Source: Hippasteria phrygiana
Taxonomy: Eukaryota; Echinodermata; Asteroidea; Valvatida; Goniasteridae
Direction: 5' to 3'
Length of the DNA stretch: 64,000 nucleotides
Assembly (NCBI GenBank): GCA_037893225.1
Contig: JAZGUH010000774.1
Coordinates: 620,001 to 684,000, forward strand
Position 1 is the first letter of the stretch; each line of letters starts with the position of its first letter. Under the pieces are notes generated by a model. It did no database searches. It was not told the origin of the DNA and was given only the letters and a program-made list of their open reading frames with translations. Positions 33,699-43,999 of this stretch are shown here, one piece after another. The translations under genes were made by a program, and so were the position numbers.

Positions 33699-34919
33699 CC
33701 CAGGTGAAAATTCCAGTTAAAACCAGTTGAACTTTCAACTGGTTCCAACTGGTTTGAACTGGAATCAACTGGTGTCCAACTGGTACCTGTTGGAGTCAAC
33801 TGGTTTCAACTGGATTCAACAAAAACCAGTTGAAACCAGTTAAAGGAATCAGCGACCAACTGGTAATTTGTGTGGTGTCAACTGGAACCAGTTGAAACCA
33901 GTTGAAAGAACCAGTTACCAACTGGCAATCCTTGTGGTGTCAACAGGAACCAGTTGAGACCAGTTAAAAAAAACAGTTACCAACTGGCAATTCTTGTGGT
34001 GTCAACTGGAACCAGTTGAAGAAAACATGTACCATATGAAACCAGTTAAAGTAACCAGTTATCAACTGGCAATTCTTGTGGTGTCAACCTAAACCAGTTG
34101 AAACCAGTTAAAGAAACCAGTTACCAACTGGTCATTCTTATGAACAGGGACCAGTTGAAACCAGTTGAAGAAACCAGTTATCATCTGGGTGAACAGAAAC
34201 CTACCTATTAAAACTATCATACTTATCTTTGTTTCCGTGATTGTTGCTTTTGTTTGTTTTATTTTTGTTTTTGTGTTTTGCTTAGTTTCACTTATGTACA
34301 TAAATCCTATCAGTGTCACACACAATGAAAGCAATTGCATAATGTATACAACTTTTAATTCACTGTTCAGTCTTCACAAGACAATTCCAGACTTGAAACA
34401 AGTCTAATTTATAAAAAAGTCTTTTAAAACAACAAAATGTTGAAGATATAATTTACAAAATGGAATTTCAAAATTATTGTACACAAATTCTATCAAATTG
34501 ATAATGTGCAAGAGGTAAAATTGCCCGCACACAATGAAAACGATTATAAAATTCAATTAACTATTCAGTCTTTCACAACAAGACAATTCCAGACTTGAAA
34601 CAAGTCTACTATCTATCATAATGGCCTTGAGTTCAATCTGACCGCATACTGCACTGTGCAGGTACATGTACTTGGTATAATGCACAGTACACACACAATG
34701 TACGTGTACATTGTACATACATGTAGTATGTGTACAGTACAATCCTAACTGCCATTACCGTGCGTAGGGTTTTTGAAGGAAACAGCAGACTGAAATAGTG
34801 CGCCACCCTGTGTGGAGTATCTTCATATAAACAGTTAAAAGTGATAAAAATGCTACATTCTTGTTCTGAATGAAAATATATTACTTCGATTATAAAAGAT
34901 TTACCAAAATAACGGAATA

Positions 34920-35112
34920 ATGGGGAATAGTTGTGCACGCGTAGGAATATCGGTGCATGTTAAGCGGTCAGACGATGGAGAAAGGAACACAACAGGCCAG
35001 ATTTTTTTGCTGCAAAGCCTACCATTGTTTGTCGTATCTGAGCTGAAATATCAACGTCTGATGGAGCATAATTACATCCTGAGTGATATGGGAGAGTTTA
35101 CTGCATCCACTG
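34920..35112 (+). CDS. Possible 5' exon inside the 3.85 kb element
   Basis: An ATG-initiated frame (MGNSCARVGISVHVKRSDDG) runs 64 codons to a good donor, ACTG|GTAAGTTT. No known domain. The start MGNSC could be a myristoylation-like N-terminus, but that is speculative. The phase (1) does not match the candidate exon at 35920 directly. Confidence 0.3.
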
Positions 35113-35287
35113 GTAAGTTTTATGGAAATAACTGAAGTCATTTTCGTCAAATTTTAAGAATGTACATGTACATGTATATTTTGGCCCACGCACAGTCAGT
35201 GGACAGTGCCATGGTTCCGTACAGTCCGTTGTGTACATCAGGTATTCAGTATATAAACGAACGGGTTGTGCTATTTACACTGTGAAT

Positions 35288-35555
35288 CCCTTGGATGTGA
35301 TTTCCTATTCAAAATGGAGAATGTGATTTTAACAATGATGGTCCAAAATCACATCCTACTCTATTTAAAATCACATCTGAAGCCTGTGAACTATTAATTA
35401 CCCCACCCTGACAAAGAGTACATTGTGACTTCTGGGTTTAACAGCTAAACCGCATTGTGATGCTGGACTCTGTCTCGATCTGGATGTGATTTTGGACCCT
35501 CATTGTTAAAATCACATTCTCTTAATCCTCCTGTCCATTCTGAATAGGAAATCTG
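35288..35555. repeat. Inverted repeat (fold-back)
   Basis: GAATGTGATTTTAACAATGA and its complement, with ATCACATCC / GGATGTGAT inner ends, form arms of about 60-70 bases around a spacer of about 125 bases. Likely a small MITE inside the larger element. Confidence 0.65.
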
Positions 35556-35919
35556 AATGGGAAATTGACTAAAGCAAACAGGATTATCTACATTCACACA
35601 CCAAAGTTCCTGTTTGTCCGAAAACTGTTTTCATAGGGGAAATTATTATAAAATAGTAACAAGGCCAACATGTTTGGCATGCCCGCCTGCTCCCTTCTTT
35701 CTTGCTTCTCAAAAAAATAACATTTTATGACTTCCCAATAAATACCATAAATGAAAATGCATGGGAAGAGAGGAAATATGTAGACCTACCTCAGACTAGA
35801 TACTGTTTCTGTACAGAAACTTAACCTACCCACAACATAACAGTTGTGTAAAGTGTAAACCAAATTTATTCAAATTTGTCTCATACATTGTTTGTATTTT
35901 GTGCTCTTTCCTTATACAG

Positions 35920-36045
35920 TGGTGTACTTCACTTGAAGAGGAGCACGAAGGAGTTACAGCTGATGATCTACAAGAGGATGTCATGCTTACAACTGACTAT
36001 CTACCGAGTTTCGTTGATGGGAAGATCGACAAGAGTCCTTTATAA
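35920..36045 (+). CDS. Possible 3' terminal exon inside the 3.85 kb element
   Basis: After TTTCCTTATACAG the frame reads WCTSLEEEHEGVTADDLQED and ends DKSPL-stop, 41 codons with acidic, gene-like composition. AATAAA occurs downstream at about 36462. No domain recognised. Confidence 0.3.
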   Translation, partial: WCTSLEEEHEGVTADDLQEDVMLTTDYLPSFVDGKIDKSPL

Positions 36046-36594
36046 AGTTTCAAAGAGGAGTTGAATTTTATAGTTTGTCAAAAATAAGTATTAAAACAAG
36101 GGTAGCCAATGAAAAAATTCAAATTATTTGAATTCATATTCAAGTTAATATGAAAGTACATCATGAACAGATTACAAAACTGTTTAAAAACCAGCCCAAT
36201 TTCTTTTAAACTGTTCATGGGATAAACATGAAGCCTACAGTACTACCAACATAAACCTTGATGCGATGAGATGTGCTTCTCAGACCGTACATTGCTCTGG
36301 GGTCCACAGTGACTCCGAAACACTGTGATGTCGTAGAATTTTCATTTTAGGGCCAATCTCCCCCCTGGTGTACACATCTTATTATGTTACTTGCCATTAT
36401 ATTTGTTTTGTTTTTTACTTCTGGTTTTTGTTTCAATTCTTGAGAAAGAGAGAAGTACTTTCAATAAAATAATGTAACAAGCTACATGTGCAATGTTTTA
36501 TCTTCCTTAATTGCATTACAATTTATTTTCTGACTGCAGTTTCAGACCGCCTGTTTAAGACCAGTTCAAACCTGTTAACGTGATTTGATGCAAG

Positions 36595-37535
36595 TTACAA
36601 ACCAGTTGAAAACCAGTTCGTACCAGTTAAACCAGTTGAAAACCAGTTGAAAACCAGTTGAATACCAGTTGAATACCAGTTGAATACCAGTTGAAAACCA
36701 GTTGAAAACCAGTTAAACCAGTTAAACCAGTTGAAAACCAGTTGAAAACCAGTTGAAAACCAGTTGAAAACCAGTTGAAAACCAGTTGAAAACCAGTTGA
36801 AAACCAGTTGAAAACCAGTTGAAAACCAGTTGAAAACCAGTTGAAAACCAGTTGAAAACCAGTTGAAAACCAGTTGAAAACCAGTTGAAAACCAGTTGAA
36901 AACCAGTTGAAAACCAGTTGAATACCAGTTGAAAACCAGTTGAAAACCAGTTAAACCAGTTAAACCAGTTGAAAACCAGTTGAAAACCAGTTGAAAACCA
37001 GTTGCAAACCAGTTGCAAACCAGTTGAAAACCAGTTGAAAACCAGTTGAAAACCAGTTGAAAACCAGTTGAAAACCAGTTGAAAACCAGTTGAAAACCAG
37101 TTCAAAACCAGTTGAAAACCAGTTGAAAACCAGTTGAAAACCAGTTCGAAACCAGTTCGAAACCAGTTCGAAACCAGTTCGAAACCAGTTCAAAACCAGT
37201 TCAAAACCAGTTCGATACCAGTTCGATACCAGTTGATACCAGTTGCAAACCAGTTCAAAACCAGTTCATACCAGTTACACCAGTTGAAAACCAGTTGAAA
37301 ACCAGTTACACCAGTTGAAAACCAGTTGAAAACCAGTTACACCAGTTGAATACCAGTTAAACCAGTTGAAAACCAGTTATACCAGTTAAACCAGTTAAAA
37401 ACCAGTTGAAACCAGTCACCAATTCCCAGTTGAAACCAGTTCAACTGGTTTCAACTGGGACCAGTTGAAACCAGTTGAAACAAGTTCAACTGGTTTCAAC
37501 TGGGACCAGTTAAACCAGTTCAACTGGTTTCAACT
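36595..37535. repeat. CCAGTTGAAA minisatellite (about 10-11 bp)
   Basis: About 90 copies, largely uniform, with AACCAGTTCGA variants near 37140-37215. It yields open frames such as FNWFSTGFQLV on the minus strand; these are artefacts of the repeat. Confidence 0.95.
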
Positions 37536-37607
37536 GGAATTTTCTCCTGGGTGAAATCGTTGGGTAAAGTGAGGAAACAAAGCCATCTTGTGCATTTTCA
37601 AATCCCC

Positions 37608-38015
37608 AAAACCTGACTTGGTAAAACGCGGAACTCTTCTAATTAAATGCCTTCCCGACTGAATTTTGCAGAGAAAATACAGGGGGAAGTTATTAAGGAT
37701 ATAATACACTTGTCCGTGGTAAAATTACATCATTGCGATCAGTTTTAATGTTGGTTCCGCAGCGGCAAACATGCCCACATTCCCCAGCCTTGGACGACAA
37801 GGTATGCGGCCGTGCATTATAACGCATACAGTAAATCACACTCAAAAACCTGACTTGGTAAAACGCGGAACTCTTATAATTAAATGCCTTCCCGACAAAA
37901 TACTAAGAGGAGTTATTGGGGATATAAGACACTTGTCTGTGGTTAAATTACATCATTGCGATAATTTTAAATGTTGGTTCCGCAACAGCAAACATGCCCC
38001 CTCCCCACAGCCTTA
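37608..38015. repeat. Tandem duplication, about 237-bp spacing
   Basis: AACCTGACTTGGTAAAACGC through GGCAAACATGCCC occurs at about 37610-37790 and again at 37848-38015 with several substitutions and small deletions. Non-coding. Confidence 0.7.
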
Positions 38016-38025
38016 GGAATAGGAC

Positions 38026-38977
38026 TAGTCTTGGTTCCAAGACGTCCTTAGCGCGGTGCGACGTACAGCGCGCACGGCAGCGCCCTCTAGCTACACACAA
38101 ACACACGCCAAGGCCAAATCGCTAAGAACGTCTTGGGAATTTTGCAAGGGAGCGCGCGCGACCTGCTTATGCATAATTTAACAGGCGGGTCAAACGAATA
38201 ATCGCGCTTGCGCACTGGAGGAAACTCATGTTTAAGTAATAACTTACTAGTCAGTTAACGTTCTGAGCAGAGTGATTCTGGACTGGCAAACATGATTGAG
38301 AAATCTTCGGATTGTTCCAAAAAATGTGATCTGGAATATCAGACGTTATCTCTGCCAATTTCAATCCCAGATGTTCAGCACGATGTAACTGATCAACGGC
38401 CAGAGCTTTCAATGGCACGACGACAATAATCAGCGCTTTCTCCTGTTTGCATTCGGTTACTTCGTTCATGGAGGTAGGAAACACCAGTCCATGCTTCGTT
38501 CAAGAAATCTAAGACCAATGGAGCAGCTTGAAAAATTACACTCTTGCCAAATCCCGTTGGTAAATTAACAAACAAATCATGGCCACGTACAAATTGATGA
38601 ATGGCACTGATCTGATGACTTTTTAACTTTCCAAAGTCCAGTTTTTTTGCTGTAAAATCGATCGCTTGGTCCACGCGGTCAGAATTTTTTTCCAACAAAC
38701 AACGAATGGCTTGGTACTACTGCGCTGCACGTTCATACGTACGTACACGTAAACCCGACGTGAGTACAGAAACTAGACTAGTGAGCGTTGGCTATTTACA
38801 TGCGATAATGCAGCTACGTCACACGCGCATGCAAATGCCACACAGTTCTGCTCGCGATTTCGCGAGCAGAACTTGCGAAATTCCCTAGACGGTCTGTGTG
38901 TAGCAAGAGGGCGCTGTCGGCCGGCCGTGCGCGCTATACGTCGCACCGCTATAAAGAACGTCTTGGAACCTAGACTA
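38026..38977. mobile_element. TIR element with 9-bp TSD (GAATAGGAC) carrying a helicase fragment, copy C
   Basis: The left end TAGTCTTGGTTCCAAGACG and the right end (complement of TAGTCTAGGTTCCAAGACG) are flanked by GAATAGGAC at 38017-38025 and 38978-38986. Subterminal sequence (GCGCCCTCT, CGCTAAGAACGTC) matches copy A at 19093-19924. About 38310-38757 holds a RecQ-like helicase fragment missing from copy A. Confidence 0.85.
38251..38698 (-). pseudogene. RecQ-like SF2 helicase fragment (motifs 0, I, Ia)
   Basis: Frame 1 gives KLKSHQISAIHQFVRGHDLF (Q-motif-like region), then the Walker A motif VNLPTGFGKSVIFQ and PLVLDFLNEAW. After a one-base shift near 38480, frame 2 gives EKALIIVVVPLKALAVDQL (motif Ia) and HLGLKLAEI. 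This is the N-terminal edge of the RecA-like domain 1 of RecQ-type helicases. DEAH and domain 2 are absent. It sits wholly inside the TIR element at 38026-38977; copy A looks like the same element with this part deleted. It may therefore be remnant element coding, or a captured host exon. Inactive as written. Confidence 0.65.
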
Positions 38978-38989
38978 GAATAGGACCCG

Positions 38990-40365
38990 TGCAAACCATG
39001 GCAGTATCCGAACACTTTGTTTGTAAATGATATATCCCTTTACAGCATGTGTTCTGGACATAATAAAGATTATTGTCACGACCAGCGTTGCAGAAGTGTT
39101 TTAACGTTAAATGTTGAAATTTCTTAAATTCAAGGAAAAATGCATGAAGATTTAAGTACTTATTAGTGAAGTTTGAACGTTATTCTGTCTTTGAAGTCGA
39201 TATTTAGAATTTATTCGGTCTAATCTTCCCTGCTCTGCAGAGTTCCGTAGAGTTCCGCAGAGTTCCGCAGAGTTCCGCACATTCTGCAAGTTCCTCAAAA
39301 TACCCAACCTCGTTCCCAAGGCTTACTTTATTTTCAACCTCGTTTCCAATAGTAAGCCCTGGGATGGGAACTCCTTACTCGTGCCCTGATTGGATAGTGA
39401 AAATACAGCATTAGCTTATTAGCATATAGAGAAATTAAAACCGTACAGTTGGTGATTCCAATATATGTCTTGATGAAAGTTTGCCGCGCCAAAAGTGAAA
39501 CTTTTTTTGGTATTTGTTAACGTTAGTGACTTTTCTGTAGTATATATTCTCTGAAATGTCTGCAATGGTGACGCCCAGCCCCTCAAAAAATACACCCGTC
39601 AAATCTGATACTTGCATCTTGAAGTTAAATTGTGTTCCAAAAGCGACAAACGTGGGACGCACATCTGGAGAGTCAGTGGACAAAAAAAAGTTTTTCCGCA
39701 ATTGCTTTCACCGTAGCTTTCACACGAAGTGACACAATATGCCGAAGTTAAGTTGTGGAACGAAGGTCCATAAAACGGTGGAGGATGCACGGGGTCAACA
39801 TCGGTAAACTTGCGTGCATGTAGTGTAGCAGTGGTTGTAGCAAATGGTTCCTCAGATCTCCTGGCCAGAGTGCTCCAGCTGCGAACGACGAATCGCGAAA
39901 CGGCGGGTTTTTGGTCCTGTGTGCCAACGGCAAACGCCGCCCGCCATCCGAGGCCTGTTGCCCCGGCGAAAGCTTGTCCTTTTTTTAGGCTTTATCAAAA
40001 CTGACAAAAGGAAGTCCAAAGCCTAATTTGCCTCGAGTGTGCGCCACGTACAAGGGTATGTAACTTTGTTTTTTGTCCTTTTCATTTTGAGATAAATGAC
40101 GCTTCGATCGTTGATGCTCAACCATGTCAACCATTCTGAGAACCCATGAACTGCACGTAGTTTGCCGCCTTTTTCACGATTTTACAATCAAGCTAATCAA
40201 TCTAGTACCAAAGAGCCTATGCTGTGAATTCGACGAAGATGTGAAGTTTAAGAATTGCCATCAGGCTACTACGTGCCCAGAATACATCGCTCACAGGGAG
40301 CCTAATTTGCATGCGTATCCAAAAATATTGGATATTTAAATGATCCCATACCGGTATACCAGGGT
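38990..40365. other. Non-coding; short AGAGTTCCGC tandem
   Basis: AGAGTTCCGC is repeated about four times at 39238-39278. Frames at 39810-40004 (+) and 39599-39790 (-) are open, but I recognise nothing in them. Confidence 0.4.
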
Positions 40366-40368
40366 GTA

Positions 40369-40990
40369 CGGAAGCTTAAAGTGACCATCCGAGTTTCCGC
40401 GTTTCTCTGATAGATTTTCATGGAAAGATGGAATACTGAGATATTTCAGACGTCTTTCTATGATAATCGTATCTCGGAAAGACGTCTTTCCACGATAATC
40501 GTATCTCGGAAAGGCGTCTTATTTCCATGATATCGTATCTTGGAAACTTCTTTCCACGATCAGGGGCGGATCTAGAGGGGGCGTTTTGGGGGTTGCAATT
40601 CCCCCCTCCCTCCCCCTCCGGGCTGCTGAGCAAAGTTGTGATAAGCAATGCTATACCACATCCTTGTTACCAGTATACCGCTGGTCCATACACTGTACAC
40701 TGTACCGGTATAGGCGGGTACAACCCCTCCCTAAATGAAAGGCTATAGATCCGCCCCTGACGATAATCGTATCTCGGAAAGACGTCTTTCCGAGATATGA
40801 TATCATGGAAAGAAGTCTCTCTGAGGTACGATTTTCTTGGAAAGACGATTTCCCAGATACAATATCATGGAAAGACGTCTTTCTGAGATACGTTATCGTG
40901 GAAAGACGTCTGAAATATCTCAGTATTCCATCTTTCTGTAAAAATATATTAGAGAAACGCGGAAACGTGGATGGTCACTTTAAGCTTCCG
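40369..40990. mobile_element. TIR element with TA flanks, Tc1/mariner-like MITE
   Basis: CGGAAGCTTAAAGTGACCAT at the left is inverted at the right (ATGGTCACTTTAAGCTTCCG), with TA abutting both ends. The arms also share TTTCCGCGTTTCTCT and ATCTCAGTATTCC. Internal GACGTCTTTCC / GATAATCGTATCTCGG units repeat several times. An element of the GGCGGATCTAG type is nested at 40562-40759. Confidence 0.7.
40562..40759. mobile_element. Nested hAT-like MITE, CAGGGGCGGATCTAG termini
   Basis: CAGGGGCGGATCTAGAGG faces ATAGATCCGCCCCTG. ACGAT abuts both ends, a short match of the duplicated target. A second copy with its own insertion is at 10319-10996. Confidence 0.65.
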
Positions 40991-40999
40991 TAATGGTGA

Positions 41000-41815
41000 G
41001 AGAGCAGCTGTGGTGTCGGTGAGGGCGCTGCTCGACACCATGGGAACGAGGTTGCAAAATACCTATTGCCCAGAAAAGGCGCCCTCTTGAGTGCTCCTCG
41101 CGAACATTTTTTAAATGGCGGCAAGCACGGTGAAGATGTCGCTCTGAACAGCACAAATTTGGAGGAGTAATTTTTCCATTAAATTGACCGTAAGTTTGTG
41201 AATAAACTAGATGAATAATAAGTTAAACCTTTTGTCCTTATAGGCCCTAATAGTACTGTATTTACTGTATGTTTTGGACTGCTCAAAATACCGATTATCT
41301 AGCTATAACAATAGTCCGAGTAACTTGGACCCTTCATAAGTTCATATCGCCTTTTTTAACATTTGGACATGATCTGGCAATAGTAGGGTACAAGTCGATT
41401 GCACGATAGAGAATGGCCAAAAATTCAATCCAAACAAAAAACATCAGAATTCAACCTTACAACGGCCACCAAAATACTAGGTACGCCACCACCTGAACAA
41501 GTGGGGTTCCATGATCAGATAAATGTACCAAGGTTTACTTAACATCCAAATAAAAAGTGAAATTTTACCGTTTAAAATTAAGCAATATGTTAATTTTTTG
41601 ATTTTTAGTTCTAGATAATTAACTAATCTATATCATTTCTATGTGGAAATTGCGAATATTCAAATCAAATCAAATCAAATATGATGTAGACATTCTGTTT
41701 ACATTGTATTTTCCCCCCATTTGTTAATGCGTTATTTTCCAATTAAGATTGTTTTAACTATTGGTCATTTGCCTTTTAATTGTAAGTCCCTTTTCAGTAT
41801 CCTAGAATGATTTTA
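41000..41815. other. Non-coding; lone fold-back terminus at about 41312
   Basis: TAGTCCGAGTAACTTGGACC at 41312, followed by TATCGCCTTTTTTAACATTT, matches one arm of the fold-back at 42515-42641. The other arm was not found. No gene. Confidence 0.4.
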
Positions 41816-41823
41816 TTTTCAGA

Positions 41824-42025
41824 ATGTCAGAGTTGAGTGACAGAAATGTTGTGATTCCTTCTGACAGTGACAGTGCCAGCACTGATTCGCATGCAGATTC
41901 TTTTGATTATGATGAGACCTTCATTCCACAACATCCAGTACGAAGGAGGAGACACTGAGGTTTACACTTACAACTTGGAGGAAGATGTTGCCAGTGGTGA
42001 CCTGAAGATTTTGGATCCAAACTAA
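41824..42025 (+). pseudogene. Possible acidic coding fragment after an acceptor
   Basis: After TTTTATTTTCAG, an ATG frame reads MSELSDRNVV then SDSDSASTDSHADSF, with a stop at 41956. One frame over, YEGGDTEVYTYNLEED continues to LKILDPN-stop at 42025. Both halves look gene-like in composition, so a frameshifted exon is plausible. No domain recognised; acidic N-termini of this kind occur in transposases and transcription factors alike. Confidence 0.35.
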
Positions 42026-42351
42026 AAGTAATATTTTAAAGGAATTCATATTTTACATGTACAAAGACAAAAAAATCTAAACAATTGTTAGTGTACAAAA
42101 ATCCCCTAGTGTCCTTAACTCAACATTTAAGATAAATATCTATTTTTGAAATTTTGACATTTTTCAACTTCAAAGTGGTGTAACTTTTTAACACAAAGTT
42201 ATTTTAAATTACTTTCTTTTCCACTTTTTTTCTCTTGCCACAAGCTTTAATTTGATGTATATTTTGGCCTATTTGCTAAAAAAATTTTAAATTGGGTTTT
42301 ATAGCTAGATTATCATCGTTTGAAGACACCTAATTTTACGTGGGTTCAGAT

Positions 42352-43068
42352 TACCCCTAGAACTATGGGGTTCCGACAGGAACCCCATAGAAAGACGCCG
42401 ATTTTTCCCATAGGCTAGTACAGCAAGAATAAGAAAGTCATTCCCATGCAATCACGTTTCTACAGTGTGCACGAGAATTACTGCACGGTTTTCCCTAAAA
42501 ATCATAATATGCCTTAGTCCCAGTAACTAGGACCCTTCATATCGCCTTTTTTAACATTTGGACATGAACTGGCGATACTATCGCCAGTTCATGTCCAAAT
42601 GTTAAAAAAGGCGATATGAAGGGTCCTAGTTACTGGGACTAAATATGCCTCATTTACATCCTCACCTTGTATGCGCCAAGTCAATTTTCGCCTGAAACGG
42701 TTCCAATTTGCGGAAAAAAAATGACAAAAATCTTCAGTCGTTCCGAAGCGATCACACACACACACCATCGAGGAAGCCGCACACACGAAGCTCCTGTTTG
42801 GTATCCCGGCATGCATCCTGCCGGGTCATGCGGGGGGGCCGTGGGTCGGACAAGTCATCGAAAATTTGAAGCGCTGTACGACAGGCAATGCATGCAGACG
42901 GTATAACGGACACGCGGCAGTTGCCTGCCGTTCATACCGCGCTTCAAATTTTCGATGAATAATCATGACTTGACCGACCCACGGCCCCCCCGCATGACCC
43001 GGCAGGATGCATGCCGGGATACCAAACAGGAGCTTCGTGTGTGCGGCTTCCCCATAGTTCTAGGGGTA
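42352..43068. mobile_element. TIR element with 9-bp TSD (GGTTCAGAT), copy E
   Basis: Perfect ends TACCCCTAGAACTATGGGG, inverted at 43050-43068, are flanked by GGTTCAGAT at 42343-42351 and 43069-43077. The interior has arms of about 100 bases (about 42772-42870 and 42943-43050, including TTTGGTATCCCGGCATGCAT) that could fold back. A 127-bp element is nested at 42515-42641. Confidence 0.85.
42515..42641. mobile_element. Near-perfect fold-back element with 9-bp TSD (AATATGCCT), copy D
   Basis: Almost the whole element is one palindrome: TAGTCCCAGTAACTAGGACC at the left pairs with the right end, with only a few bases at the centre. AATATGCCT flanks both sides (42506-42514, 42642-42650). A related lone arm sits at 41312. 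Confidence 0.85.
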
Positions 43069-43079
43069 GGTTCAGATTA

Positions 43080-43410
43080 CTTCCAAAAATGTAAGGCTCC
43101 GTTAGCCTTACATCGCTTAGTTTGAAAATTCCAGCTCTAGGCTCAAGATTCGCCATTAGAGCTGGAAGGAATTCTATAGGGTAAGTTAGGGTCGTTTAAG
43201 ATCTTGCCGATATCTTCCGTTTCCCTGAATATATCAACTAAACACTCACCTTGAACTTTAGAGCAGTCATTCATGCAGCTTTTGATCCCCTCAAAATGAG
43301 AATATGATCAAGTTAAACCCGAAAAAAAAAAGAATTTTTCGTGCAACTCGGTGCATGCACAAACCAGCTGTGTACAAAGTAATGATGGAGCGGATTTTTG
43401 AACATGAATA
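43080..43410. other. Non-coding; CCAGCTCTAG palindrome region
   Basis: CCAGCTCTAGGC and ATTAGAGCTGG pair at about 43130-43166. Related sequence is near 48150-48205. No gene. Confidence 0.35.
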
Positions 43411-43412
43411 AT

Positions 43413-43571
43413 GTTTTCCGATCGATTATCGGCCAGCGGCACTATGCGCGCCTCGGGGCTCGATATCCAACGGCTGTTTGCTGAAATACTAACAGCGATC
43501 AGCAAACAGCCGTTGGATATCGAGCCCGGAGGCACGCGTTGTGCCGCTGGCCGATAATCGATCGGGAAAAC
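43413..43571. mobile_element. Fold-back element
   Basis: GTTTTCCGATCGATTATCGG and its complement form the outer arms, and CAACGGCTGTTTGCTG / CAGCAAACAGCCGTTG the inner arms, around a short loop. No unambiguous TSD. Confidence 0.7.
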
Positions 43572-43596
43572 ATCGATCGGAAAACTCTGCGCAATT

Positions 43597-43995
43597 GCAA
43601 TGGGAAGCTCTGAAAAAAAGGTCCAAGTCCAATCCACCTACCGGGAGGTGGATACGGGGATACAGGGTGGGATGGAGTGTGGCGGGGCGATAGAGGGTGC
43701 CATTTTTCCTTTAAAAAAATCCTCCGATGGGGCTAGAATCTGACCTCCGTGCGTAATTCAAATGGGAAGCTCGGTCAAAAGTCCAAGTCCAATGTATGTC
43801 CCCGGACGTGAATACGCAGATACGCGGATACGAGGTGGGATGGAGTCTGTCGGGGCGATAGAGGGCGCCATTTTTCCTTTTAAAAAATTCTCCGAGGGGG
43901 CTGGAATCTGACCTGCGTGCGTAATCCGAATGGGAAGCTCGGTCAAAAGTCTATATCCAATGAATGTCCCCGGACGTGGATACGCATTGTATGTA
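43597..43995. repeat. Tandem repeat, about 175-bp unit, about 2.3 copies
   Basis: Units share ATGGGAAGCTCGGTCAAAAG, GATACGAGGTGGGATGGAGT and GGGGCGATAGAGGG. The minus-strand frame of 86 codons there follows the repeat. Confidence 0.7.
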
Positions 43996-43999
43996 CCAG

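Larger units (their letters stand above)
33699..37551. mobile_element. 3.85 kb TIR element with CCAGTTGAAA minisatellites at both ends
   Basis: The left end CCCAGGTGAAAATTCCAGTT and right end AACTGGAATTTTCTCCTGGG are inverted. TG abuts both ends, and excising the element rejoins TTTGGC-TG-AAATCG, the phrase expected from the surrounding tandem repeat. Arrays of CCAGTTGAAA in mixed orientation fill about 33712-34190 and about 36595-37535. The interior (34.2-36.5 kb) holds a fold-back repeat at 35288-35555, a direct repeat of AGACAATTCCAGACTTGAAA (about 34380 and 34582) and two possible exons. Superfamily not identified. Confidence 0.7.

Noticed and set aside
36722..37193. Minus-strand frames encoding FNWFSTGFQLV repeats
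   Set aside because: They come entirely from the CCAGTTGAAA minisatellite; no start context, no non-repeat domain.
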